DNA from: Pseudozyma flocculosa PF-1
Lineage: Eukaryota > Basidiomycota > Ustilaginomycetes > Ustilaginales > Ustilaginaceae
Assembly (NCBI RefSeq): GCF_000417875.1
Contig: NW_006920879.1
Span: 64,130-128,129 of the forward strand
DNA length: 64,000 nt
Direction: 5' to 3'
In this document: in pieces, positions 10,482 through 20,817 of the stretch
Numbering within the stretch: position 1 is the stretch's first letter
Layout: each line of letters starts with the position of its first letter
The notes under the pieces: generated by a model
Told to the model about the DNA's origin: nothing
Database searches by the model: none
The model's input: only the letters and a program-made list of their open reading frames with translations
Translations under genes and position numbers: made by a program

Positions 10482-10486
10482 TATAA
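10482..10486 (+). promoter_or_regulatory. Likely TATA box of the OBAP gene
   Basis: TATAA stands in a GC-rich setting about 112 bp upstream of the proposed ATG at 10598, a reasonable distance for a fungal core promoter. Confidence 0.55.
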
Positions 10487-10597
10487 GCACGGCGGCGAGG
10501 GTGGGCCCATCTCTCTCCCCTCATCGCATCGCCCCCATCCCTCCAGCTCGACCGACTTACCCATCGCTACCGCACCCATCGACATCGCAGCATCATC

Positions 10598-11702
10598 ATG
10601 AGGTGGGTCGGGCCGCGTCGACGTCGAGTGCCTCGTACGCTCAGAGATGCCGCAGCAGCTAACACCCGACACGCCCCATCGCCTCTTGCCGTGCGTTCTC
10701 CTCTTGTGCCGCTGCCGTACAGCTTCGCACCCATCGACAAGGTGAGCCGGGCAGCGCAGCACCTTACCTTGCCGGCAGTGCAGCAGGCCACACCCGAGGC
10801 AGCGCTCTGAACTCCACACTCTTGGCCACAATGGGCATGCGGCTTCCTCGTCGACCTCGACGCGCTGTTCCCCTCGCCCGCAGATCCACCAGGCGCTCCA
10901 CGCCTTCCACATCCCCTCCACCGACCGCACCAGGAGCGTCCCCTCGGTCCACTACTGCAGTGAGTCCTCGACCCGGCACAGTCAAGATCGTTGGAGGATC
11001 GCGTCGCCATCGGTGCCGGACCCTCTCGTCGTCTGGTCCCGGCTGTGTGACCTTACCTGACCTCGCCCTGGCCCTACGCCACCGCCCCTCTCAGGCTGCT
11101 CTGCGGACGGCAACATGTTTCAGTGCCTCGTCTACAACTCGGACGCGGCCGACGCCAAGCTGATCGGCATCGAGTACATGGTCGACGAGTCGATCTTTGT
11201 CACGCTGCCCGAAGACGAGAAAAAGTACTGGCACTCGCACAAGCACGAGGTGTCGACGGGCACGCTCGTCTGCATCGGCCTCAAGGGCGCCGCCGGCACC
11301 GTGGCCGCAGGCATCAAGGCGGCGGGCGAGGCAACGGGCCTGTCGCGCACCACGGGCGGCGGCGTGCCCGACGCGGCCGAGCAGAAGGTCATGGAGCGCA
11401 TCTACCGGCTCTACGGCAAGATTGTCCACACCTGGCCCGACCCGGACGCGCCGCTGCCCCTCGGCCCGCCCCTGCTCATGATGTCGACCACCGACACCTA
11501 CCCGGGCCCCAGCTGCCAGAGGGAGATGCTCAGGAAGCGCGACGAGCACTACGGCATCGACACCGAGTCCAAGAGGAAGCACAGGCACACGTTCCTCGAC
11601 CTCGACTACAGCATCGCCCAGGGCGCAGACCAGTACGACGCCACCGGAGAGGCGCCCGAGTTTGTCACGAGGGTCGAGAGGATGAAGACTGAGTCAAAGT
11701 GA
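10598..11702 (+). CDS. DUF1264 / oil body-associated protein (OBAP) homologue
   Basis: Four exons: 10598-10602, 10723-10741, 10884-10959 and 11095-11702. They total 708 nt (235 residues) with consistent phases and GT-AG introns. The first exon codes for only five bases (ATG AG). The spliced start reads MSFAPIDK-IHQALHAFHI, then HYCSCSADGNMFQCLVYNS, LIGIEYMVDE and YWHSHKHEV. These match the HxYC, QC-Y and WHxH landmarks of the DUF1264/OBAP family. Plant members associate with lipid bodies; fungal members are mostly uncharacterised, so a lipid-droplet role is inference. Starting at the internal Met at 11115 would lose the conserved HYC segment, which supports the spliced model. Confidence 0.88.
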
Positions 11703-12213
11703 AGAGAGGGGCAGCGCCAACCAGCGACGGCCGGGAGCAAAGTCGACGTCGTCACAACCACCAGCAGCAGCATCGTGACCAGCAGCAGGGAGGGTCCCGC
11801 GCCAACGCATCGCGCAAGCAGCCCGCTCGCACCCATCCAAGCACTCGCACACGCACACGCACACGCACACGCACACGCACACTCACACGCACACGCACAC
11901 GCACACGCGCACGCACTCGCACTCGCACTCGCACACGCACTCGCACTCGCACACACACAAGGCCGGGAACAGGCCAGGCCCTGAGTCTGAGTCTGAGCCC
12001 GAGCCGGCATCCCCAGCCCGACTCTTTGTGATCGCTTCCCCGTCTCACAGTCTCTCGAGCGTGTCGGCGCTGCTGCATCGAGCCTGAAATGTCGAGTCGA
12101 TTCCGACACTCTGTACCTCTGTGCCTTCGGGTGGACGATGCCGATGGCGCCCTGCACGCCTCGTCCTGGCGTGTGCACGTCTACGTGGGACGAGACACGC
12201 GCAAACTACATAG
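11703..12213. other. Convergent intergenic region with a CA/CG-rich repeat
   Basis: This holds the 3' ends of the OBAP gene and the AIM11-like gene. Nothing beyond the hexamer array is seen. Confidence 0.6.
11841..11958. repeat. (CACACG)n / (CACTCG)n imperfect hexamer array
   Basis: Nearly 120 bp of hexamers CACACG, with CACTCG and CACGCG variants, lie about 140 bp after the OBAP stop codon. It reads as Thr-Arg or His-Ala on either strand, which explains the spurious open frames here. Confidence 0.9.
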
Positions 12214-14291
12214 CTAGGTATGGCTGGCGACGCCGCCAATCTCGCGGTGGACGAGGCGTTCCTGGGCATCGCGCAAGGCGCCCGTCAGACCGCCGGCCAG
12301 AACGCCGAGCTGGAGCACTCGGATGGCGGGCGTCTTTGTCAGTTGATCTGGCGTCGTCGATGCGGCCGGAATGAGGGGAGAGGGGGAAAAGGTGAAAGGT
12401 GAAAGAAAGGAGGCGAGGGATGGGGTCAGAGATGCGCGACCACGAGTAAGAAGAAAATGGCGGGTGGCGGTGCCGACTTACAGAGGGAAACGGCCGCGGT
12501 GGCCGTGACGAGGCCGGCGACGGAGCCGTCGGTCCAGTGGCCGAGGAACTTGGACGCCGAATGGGCCGCATCGACGGCGACGACGACGGCGTTGTCGTCT
12601 CCGTTGTCGTCCTCTTGTTGGTGCTGTCTCTCTCTCTCCCTGCTCGTCGCACCCCTCCTATACCTACTACCGCCACCGCCTCCTGCGACGCCGACGTGGG
12701 GATCCCTCCTGAGTCTATCGAGGAACTCGCCGAGCGCGCCGCGTCCCAGCTCGCTGAGTCGTTCGGCGATGCAGAAGCCCGTCGTCCACACGCTCAGCCT
12801 GGCGCCCTGCCTGATCCCGCCCTGGATGCCGCGGAGGAGGATGCGGTAGTTTTTCGTCTTGGAGTAGAAGTACCACCCCTGCACCGTATCCGGCAGGCGG
12901 TGCGCGTTCTCGGCCATAAAGACGAGCGAGGCCCGTTTCCCGGCCGACGTGAGGCCCGATACGAAGCCGAAGCCGAAGGCCGAGAGCGGGAGGAGCGGAG
13001 AGATGGACAGTGTGTACCTCGAACTCGACAGCTTGTTCGGCGTCTGGTCTTGCCCCATCATCGTCAGAGAAGGGGGCGACGACGACGACGACGCGACGTC
13101 TTCGAGGGGAGAGTGAATGTCGTACGACCTCGAGATGGAATCGTTGACGTGTCGACCGTCGTTTGCCTCGGAGCGCGCGCGGACGTGGTCCTGGTACGCG
13201 GCGAGGTTGGCAAAGCGCCGTGCCACCTCGTCGTCGCGCTCGGCGTCGAGCTGCGTCTTGAGCGTCGTCAACCACGCCTCGAGGCTCGTCGCGGCACCCA
13301 GAGCGTCCATCGTCTCCTGCACCGACATCGGCTTCGGAGCCGCCCTCTCCCCTTCCCCGCCCGCTACCGGTGTCGCCGTCGTCGAGGGAGAGGAGGACGA
13401 GGAGGAGGAGGTGGTGGTGGTGCGGAGCGACGGGGAGATGCCGCTCAGCGCCTCTGCGCCGCTGGAGCGAGAGGGGACAATGGTGCTCATCCGCAGCACA
13501 ACCTCGTCCAGGCTGTGCACGTCCATCACCCTCCGCGTCGTCTCGACGACGACGGCGGCCGAACCGAGCACGATGGCCGTGGCCGTGGCAAAGGCCTTGA
13601 GCGAGAGTCCGACGGGCGTCTCGCCGAAACTCATCGGTCGATACCGCTCCTCGGCCCCGTCGCCCTCGCCCTCGCCGGCGCCCTGCGCCTTCTCGCTGGC
13701 AGTCTGCGGGGTGGAGAGCCCGAAAAAGTCGAGCGTCGAGTCCATCTCGCTGTAGTCGATCTTGGAGTCGGGCGATGGCGAGGTGGATCCACTGATGGCT
13801 GTCGAGCTGCTGCTGCTGGGGTTGGCTGCCGACGAGCTGACTGTAGCGGAGACGAGATGAGGATGCGCAGAGACTGGTGTTGGTTTCTGAGTCGTCGCCG
13901 TCCTGCGTCTCAAAACGCCGGGAAGGGTCGAGTTGGACGCATCGTCAAACACTGAAGTGGGGGCAGCCGCCGCCGCCGTCGTCGTGGGAGCTTTGCGGAG
14001 CACCGAGATTGTTGAGGATGTCGCTGCCGCCGACGATGACGATGACGAGGGCACGCTGGCGATGGCGGGCGACTGTGCGGCCGAAGCCGAGAGGGCGGCC
14101 TCCTGAGCCTCTTTGAGCGCCTGTGCGCGTGCCTTTCGCAGGCCGTAGATGGTGGCGCCCGTCAGGCCGAGGAAAAAGGCGCCGCCGCCCAGAGTGGCGA
14201 TGAAGCGCTTACGGTCCGGCAGTGATGTGCCCGCCGACGGCGCTGCGACGGCTGCGGACGAGGATGAGGAAGAAGAGGCGGCGGCGTCCAT
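12214..14291 (-). CDS. Predicted mitochondrial membrane protein with AIM11-like N-part and Tim17-like C-part
   Basis: Two exons, 12482-14291 and 12214-12347, joined across a 134-nt intron (phase 1), give 647 residues. I chose the ATG at 14291 because upstream in-frame sequence is low-complexity. The N-terminal third has a hydrophobic segment (FFLGLTGATIYGLRKA, about 30-48), a long Ser/Ala/Thr linker, then SLKAFATATAIVLGSAAVVV followed by a SLDEV stretch. This spacing resembles fungal AIM11. The C-terminal part has a Gly-rich membrane segment (SAFGFGFVSGLTS), YFYSKTKNYR, a GGIRQGARLSVWTTGF segment, and in exon 2 VLQLGVLAGGLTGALRDAQ. The repeated Gly-rich helices recall Tim17/22/23 proteins. 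Mitochondrial inner-membrane location is inferred; the function is unknown. Confidence 0.75.
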
Positions 14292-14721
14292 GACTGCAGC
14301 CGTGCAAGGCAGGGTCGGGTCGGTGGGTGGTGGGAGATGGCAAGGGGACGAGGAGCCAAGGTGGTTGCTTGGTTGGTTGCCCAGGAGCAGGCGTCGGTTG
14401 GCCAGGAGCAGGGTGAGAAGAAAGGGTGTTGGGCCGCCGGGCCCTCTGCTCACCTCACCCTCACCGCGCTCGCACCCTCACCCATCCAAAACCAGGCCAG
14501 GCGGGGCCATTCCCGACTCCCGCGACCGTCACCCAAAATCCACCACCCTGGCGCCAGACTTGACGGCCTGCCTGGCCTACCACCCGCACGCACAGCAGGT
14601 AGTTCGCGCCGGGATGGCCTCGCCGACGACGACGGAGGTCCACAACACGGTCCATGTAAAAGTACATTCGATTCAGCAGAGAGGGCGCGGTCGGTCGCAG
14701 CCAAAGGGCAGCGCAAGAGCG
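14292..14721. other. Intergenic region between two minus-strand genes
   Basis: It lies between the SPF27 stop and the AIM11-like start, and so should contain the latter's promoter. No further feature is seen. Confidence 0.55.
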
Positions 14722-15713
14722 CTACGCCGCCTGTGCCTCGGCGCGGTCCATGTCGTCAATCTGGCGCTGCAGCGCCTCTTTTTGCAGCTGGAGTGCCTCG
14801 ACCTCGTGCTCGGCCGTGAGGTTGGCCACCTCGAGCTGCAGCCCGCTCGAGATGAGCTCCGTCCACCGCCGCTCGAGCGACGTCAGCTTGCGTCCCGCGT
14901 CCGTCTGCTCCGACTGCCGCGTCCGGTTGATTTCGTTGGTCAGGCCCCGCATCGCCTCGACGGCGTCGGCGTACTGCTGCGCCATCGACTCCTGCTGGAA
15001 GTTGTGCAGCCGCCACAGGTTGGACCCGTACTTACGCAGCAGCTCGACGTTCTTCAAGCTGTGGATCAAGGAAGCGGGGGACAGGGGAAGGAACGTGGTG
15101 GCGGTGAGCGAGCGAGCGGTCGCCAAGGCTCCGGCCTGTCGGAAGAGAATGTGTGCTGGCACTAACCGGATCTGCATGTGCCCGAGCTGGGATGCGGCGT
15201 TGTCGAGCGCCTGGTTCCACTCGTCCTCTGATGCCTCGAGGCCCGCGGCGGGTGGTGGCAGGGTATATCTGGTGGTGTCGAGCCGTTGCGATGCGGCCTG
15301 TCCGCCGGCGATGCGGTCAAACTCTGCCTTGAGGTGGGGGTTCGACTGAGAGGGAGGCGCGAAGCAGATGTTGAAAAAAAGGCGGCAGGCTGTCAGATGC
15401 CGTGAAGGGGACCATAGAGGCTGCGTCGAGACTGGCAAGGGCGACTCACCTGAAAGGGCTCGTAAGGGGGAGGCAGGCGGTCTTGACCTAGGGCCTGCAT
15501 GGACTTCTGCTCCTGAGCGATCTCGTTGTCTACACGCGCTCTCAAACCCTGCTGGGTCTCGAGCTCGCGGTCATAGTACGGGAGGGCATCGATGGGGTTG
15601 AGGGCGGCCGAGTAGCTCGGGTGCGACGACGAGGATGGTGGGTGTCCGTTGGCATGCGTGAGGGCGAGGGCCGACGACGTGGATGAGGATGCCGTTGCTT
15701 CTGCGGATGCCAT
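14722..15713 (-). CDS. Pre-mRNA-splicing factor SPF27 / BCAS2 family
   Basis: Three exons, 15450-15713, 15167-15345 and 14722-15058, give 780 nt and 259 residues. The introns are 104 and 108 nt with GT-AG ends and phases 0 and 2. The protein shows the family pattern: ALNPIDALPYYDRELE near the start, PPPYEPFQ-SNPHLKAEFDRI across intron 1, LGHMQIRLKNVELLRKYGSNLWRLHN across intron 2, and a long C-terminal coiled coil. SPF27 (Cwf7 in fission yeast) is a core subunit of the Prp19/NineTeen complex that activates the spliceosome. The length is slightly above the human protein because of a Ser/Thr-rich N-terminus. It shares a 438-bp divergent promoter region with NDUFS3. Confidence 0.93.
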
Positions 15714-16151
15714 TGTGGCGCTAGGGGGGGTTAAGGGACAGGGATGGCGACAGCGGTTGATACAGACTGTGTGAGAGAGAGAGAGATGGGGAGAGGAAGA
15801 ACGAGTGGGGACCCTCGACGCGGTGCCGGTGGTTGGGCTGGTGGAGGCAGCGCAGGCCTGGCGAGGCGAGGCCTGGCGAGGCAAGGCAGCCTCAGCCGTG
15901 CGAGAAACGAGACGGCCCCATGTTTCGGCACCGAGCTAGATGACCAATCTCGAGGCCGGAGCGAAGATGGCCAGGCCAGGCCAGGCCCAAGACAGCGACC
16001 GCTGCTGCACGCCATCCCCGGGAGCTGCTGGGCAGATGCTAGCCGCTCACCGCTCACCGCTCGCCGCTCGCCCTCCGCTCCACCACCCCGGCCTCGTCGA
16101 CCTTTGCCAACACCGCCCAACCAGCTTCGCCGACGCACACCCACAACCAAC
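15714..16151. other. Divergent promoter region SPF27 / NDUFS3
   Basis: This short region between two divergent start codons should hold both promoters. There is no obvious TATA box. Confidence 0.6.
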
Positions 16152-17653
16152 ATGGCAGCCGCTAGATCATCCCTGAGCGCACTCTCGCTCGCCTCGCGCG
16201 CCGCCCTCCGCCCCGCATCGGCCTCAACCGCCACCCGCTCCGCCACCATCGCCGCTTCCAGGTCCTTTACCGCTTCCGCCACCTCCCGCGTCGCTCTTCA
16301 GGGCGACGGAAAGGGCGACAGGGGTGCGTCGCCTCGCCATGCTCTACTGCTCTCATCACCATCGCCACCGTCGTGCTGACTGCTTAATCTGACTCCCCCC
16401 TTTGCCGCCCGCCCTAACCACAGTCGTCGGTGCTTCGCCCTTTACCGAGCCCGCCGGCTTCAACGAGGCCGAAAAGTACCGCCAGATCCAGGGTCCCCTC
16501 CACGACTTTGGCAGCTACATCACTTCTTGTTCGTACCCGTCCAGCTCTGCCCCTCTCCTTGCCGCGTCGTCCTCCTTTATCCCTGCTCCGCCTCGACGCC
16601 AGTGCCCGGTCCTGACGTCTTGCCCTGTCCTTGCCTTTCCCCCTCTCCAACCCCCCACCCGCAGGCCTTCCCAAGTTCATCCAGCAGTTCTCAGTCGTCA
16701 AGGACGAGCTCACCCTCTATGTGGCCCCCTCGAGCATCCTGCCCACCCTCACCTTTCTGCGCGACCACACCCAGACCCAGTTCCGCCAGTGCATCGACAT
16801 CTCGGGCGCAGACTACCCCACCCGCTCCCAGCGCTTTGAGATCGTCTACCACCTCACCTCGCTCCAGTGGAACGCTCGCATTCGCGTAAAGACCTACGCC
16901 GACGAGGTCCACCCCGTCCCCAGCGCCACTGGCCTCTTCCGCAGCGCAGACTGGTGAGCCGCGTCCCTCCTCCGATGCCGACATAGGCTCTGCTCTTGCG
17001 CGGCTACACCCCCTTGGGCCGTACGCTGACATCTGGTTCTCTTTCCTGCCAAATGCGACGGTCGTCAGGTACGAGCGAGAGATTTGGGACATGTTTGGCG
17101 TCTTCTTTGTCGGCCACCCAGACCTGCGACGCATCCTCACCGACTACGGTACGTGCCGCCGGCGCTGGCCGACCACTGGCCGCCAGACGGAACTGGCGTG
17201 CTCACCATGTCGTTCCTCGCTCACCTTTCTACCTCCCTACCCTCCCCCTCCTCCCTCTGCCAGGCTTCGAGGGCCACCCTCTGCGCAAGGACTTCCCGCT
17301 GACGGGCTACACGGAAGTGCGCTACGACGAGGAAAAGAAGCGCGTCGTCTCGGAACCGCTGCAGCTCACCCAGGCCTTCCGCAACTTTGAGGCAAAGTGA
17401 GTCGTCGTCGTCGCCGGTGTCACCGCTGCTGCTGCTGCGTGGTGCTTCCGTTTTAGATCGGCGCCCGCCCCTGATCTCCACCTGATGCTGATCGCACAAA
17501 ACACCCCTTTTCTGACCCGACCCCCCGACGCCCCGATCCCTCACCCACTGCAGCTCGCCATGGGAGCAGGTGGGCGAGGGCCAGTCGTACAGGCCCAACG
17601 AGTTTAAGCTCACACCCCCTCAGCCCAAGGAGGAGGGCGACAAGAAGAAGTAG
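16152..17653 (+). CDS. NADH:ubiquinone oxidoreductase 30-kDa subunit (complex I, NDUFS3/NuoC)
   Basis: Six exons, 16152-16323, 16424-16528, 16665-16953, 17069-17148, 17264-17396 and 17554-17653, give 879 nt and 292 residues with all phases consistent. The first about 45 residues are rich in Ala, Ser and Arg with no acidic residues, a typical mitochondrial presequence. The diagnostic parts are [37 protein letters not shown], the 30-kDa signature [14 protein letters not shown], and [13 protein letters not shown]. The subunit sits in the peripheral arm of complex I near the quinone site. With five introns it is among the most intron-rich genes here, and several intron positions fall inside conserved motifs, which makes the splicing model firm. 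Confidence 0.97.
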
Positions 17654-18114
17654 GCCGGCGTCGTTTGTCGTCGTTGGTCCCCTGTGCCCTCGGTCCGTGC
17701 CCTCTTCGAGGAGATCTTGGGAGAGGCATGGACGGGCGTACTCGCCGGATCCCGTCCCACCGAGTTGCCAGCTGCTAGATGCGAAGCGATGCGATGCAAG
17801 CAAGCAAATCGAATGCCAGCATCGAATCGAGAGCGAGGGCCAGAGCGAAAAATCGGAGCCAAACCGACTCGATGCGGTGCTGTGGCCGACTCAGTGTCCA
17901 AGGTGCGATCGCTGATCGATCTGCGATCCGTGCGCTTCCGCGCCGTTTGAAGCGTGTCGAAGGCGGTGCGATACGGTGCGAAGGGAAGATGTCGAGCTCG
18001 GGGGACGGGAATCGCAGATGGTAAGTGGGGTATATGAATTCCATCTAGCCCAGCAACGGGAGCGAACGAGTGGAGGTAGGAGCAGGACCGAAGAGGGCAG
18101 GGAGGGAGGGGCGT
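17654..18114. other. Convergent intergenic region NDUFS3 / FEX
   Basis: This holds the 3' regions of both genes. No gene or repeat of note is seen. Confidence 0.6.
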
Positions 18115-19893
18115 TCAGAGGGTCACGCCGATACACCTCCCATCTAGACCGACCGACCACCAGGGTGCACCGACGACGAGGATGGTGGAAACGAGTCCGA
18201 CGGCCCAGCTGATGAAGAGGTAGCGTATTGCTTTCCACATCCCTCTTCCCCTCCCTCCTCCCCCCGATGAGGAAGGGGAGGAAGAGGAGATGGAGTCGAG
18301 TTCGACGACCAAAGTCGATACCGTGCTCAGACACCCGCAGAAACCGTGTTCGAGTCCGTATAGTGCCCAACACGCCTCCCTCCCCCACCCTCCCCCTCCC
18401 GCGGCGGCGGCGGCGGCGGCGGCGGCGCGACCGAAACGTTGAGAGGTAAACGACGACGAGATGACGAGCGTCGCGAGGATGTTGGCGCCAAACGTGCCGA
18501 GCGGGAACGAGCGCCGCGTCGAGATCGAGGCGAGGTTGAGACGCGAGAGGTACCAACGTAGAAAGGTGCCCGGTGGCGCTAGGACCAGGGAGAAGGTCAC
18601 GCTGCCAAACGATGCCTTGAGCGCGCACAGGAGCGCTGCGCCGATCCAGAATGCCAGTCCGAAGACGATGAAGAAGAGGTTGAGACGCAGCTCCCGATTC
18701 GCCTCCTCGCCCTTGGCGTCCAGGTGGTGGTCCTCGTCGTCGGTGACGTGGGCCTTGATCCCGCTGCTACTGCTGCGGCCGCCCGTATCGCCACTGAGCG
18801 CCGCGCTGCGACCCCGGCGGGCGGCGTGCCACCTCGCCAGGAGCGACACGTCGAGCAGGTTGGCCAGGCGCTTGCCCGCGTAGAGCGAGATGAGCGACAT
18901 GCCGAGGGTGGCGCCCGTCTGGGTGAGGGCGTCCATGACGTTGTGCAGCCCTCCCCGTGCAAAGTGGCGCTGGTCGCCAAACGCGCGGAACACCTCGAGG
19001 ATCCACGAGGAAAACGTCGTCACGCTGCCGCAGAAGCCCGTGGTGACCATGAGGTAGATCGAGGGCGACCTGGTGAGGTGCGGACCAAGGGGGCGGGAGG
19101 GGAAGGACAGCAGTCGGCCAGTCACGGTCAGTTGATAGCCGGATACCGGAGCGTGCAGACGAGCGGAACGAAGGGATGGCGGGCCGACTCACCATGCTTC
19201 AAGCGCCTTGCGGTTGCCGATGGACCAGCCCATGACCAGACAACCGACCGACTGGGCCCAGATGAGGGGTGCGATGCTCTGGCCGTCGTAGGTGTTGAGC
19301 GCCACGAGGCCCTCGCGCGCCAGCGTGCCCCAGATGGACGCAAACGCGAGCAGCGAGAGGATGCCGGCGTGCCGCGCGATGCGGAAGCGCAGCGGCTCCC
19401 GTTGCGGCGGTGGCGGTGCTGGAGCAGGTACCAGCTCCTCTTGGAGCGGGGGCGGGGTGCGGGAGAGGTCGGGATCGGCCGAGGCGCTCGAGGCCGGAGG
19501 ATGGTGTTCGTCTCCGTGTTCCTTGGACGAGGGAGAGGGAGAAGGATCTTTCGCATCCCGTTCGCTCATGACGGGTGAAGCGCCGAGAGTGGTGTCGCCG
19601 CCGAGGTGCGACATTTCGACGTCCTGAGTGCGGTTGGGTGGACGTGGAGCGCCATCCCGGCGCCGAGAGGCAGACGAGACCTCGTCTTCCTGGCCGTGAC
19701 CGAGCGGGGGCGCGGGGCGTGGCGTGGGAACGGTGGCGTCTGATATCGCGCTCGTCGCGTCATCGTCGGTCCAGGAGCGGGCATCGATGGATTGACGTGC
19801 AGACCGGAACGTGTCCGTGTGGCTGTACCCGCTCATCGATGTCGAGGGACGAAGCGAGGGGGGCGCTGCTGCCGAGGGCGAGATGGTGGTCAT
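18115..19893 (-). CDS. FEX1: Fluoride export channel (FEX, CrcB family)
   Basis: Two exons, 19193-19893 and 18115-19069, joined across a 123-nt phase-2 intron, give 551 residues. As in other eukaryotic FEX proteins, two CrcB units are fused. The first has FASIWGTLAREGL and, across the intron, YLMVTTGFCGSVTTFSSW. The second has FPLGTFGANILATL and GLEHGFCGCLSTVSTLV. The GFCG-x-TTF motif marks the fluoride pore. About eight or nine membrane helices can be seen. Family members export fluoride across the plasma membrane as constitutive channels. The first about 180 residues are a hydrophilic Ser/Pro/Asp-rich extension much longer than in budding yeast FEX (375 aa). The frame stays open upstream to 20238, but I prefer the ATG at 19893. 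Confidence 0.93.
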
Positions 19894-20817
19894 CGTGATG
19901 TCGCAGCGAGGATCATGGTCCGTGACGAATCGAGAGCCGGTGTCTAGATGAAGTTGGGTCGCGGTGGTGGTGGTGGATCGAGAAGAGCCAGCCAGCCGAT
20001 CGAAGTCGAAGTCGAAGTCGAGTCGAGTCGAGTCAGGATGGGGTGCGGGCAGCCTCGCCTCACCCCCAAAAGTGGGGGGATCAGCCTGCCGACTGCAGCC
20101 GGCGGTTGGCCATCCGAAAAAATGCCCCGCACAGCCGCGTGGCTTGCAGAGGCCGGCCTGACCTGACCTGACCTGGCAGGCATCGCAGACGCCACGTCGC
20201 CACCACGCTTCGTGGCGGGTGAGCGTCCTTTCCATCATCTATTGACTATGGAGCGAAACCACCGTCCCACCGCCCCACACTTCCACTGGCCCATTCTTCC
20301 ACGCACGCCGTCAAGTGCAAGGTCGAGGCCGCGAGGCGCCATTCATGTTCAATCGACAGCAAGAAGATGCCGAGACAGGGGCGCCGTCCATGCAGACCAA
20401 AGTAGACGTTGCAAGAGACGCGGCCACCGTCTGTCCTCGGTGGGAAGGGAGAACTGCCTACCAACGCGGCCAAATACTACTGGCTATCGACTGGTGATTG
20501 CTGCTACCTACTGCTGAGGGATGGGATGGCGTGGTATATGTACGCGGAGCGTGCGCATGCTGCCGTTGCGGCTGCGGCTCAGGGTGGCGTGCGTGCTATG
20601 GGCTTGGGGCTTGGATGCAATCGAGGCCGGACATGGGACAAAATGGGGGGGAACGACAAGGACAAAACGATGACCGACAATGCAGAGGGATCTGTGGTGG
20701 TGTTGAGGTTGCCAGGGGGAATGACGGGAAAAGGTCGAGATGCAGCACGAGGCCATGTCCGAAACGCGGCCCAAAGGCGGCGCCACGCCGTCGAGCGCCG
20801 CATGCGTGCGTCTTCGT
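19894..20817. other. Intergenic region between Cut8/STS1 and FEX
   Basis: This is the FEX promoter side and the 3' region of the Cut8 gene. It has a short GTCGAA/GAGTC repeat patch near 20000-20035. No gene is supported. Confidence 0.55.

Larger units (their letters stand above)
9384..10597. other. Intergenic region upstream of the OBAP gene
   Basis: No protein-coding gene is supported. It contains GCAA and TGCA short repeats, CCAGGC-rich DNA, and a TATA box close to the right end. Confidence 0.6.

Noticed and set aside
11841..11958. Possible CRISPR-like or coding repeat
   Set aside because: It is a plain hexamer microsatellite with no spacers and no cas genes, in a eukaryotic chromosome.
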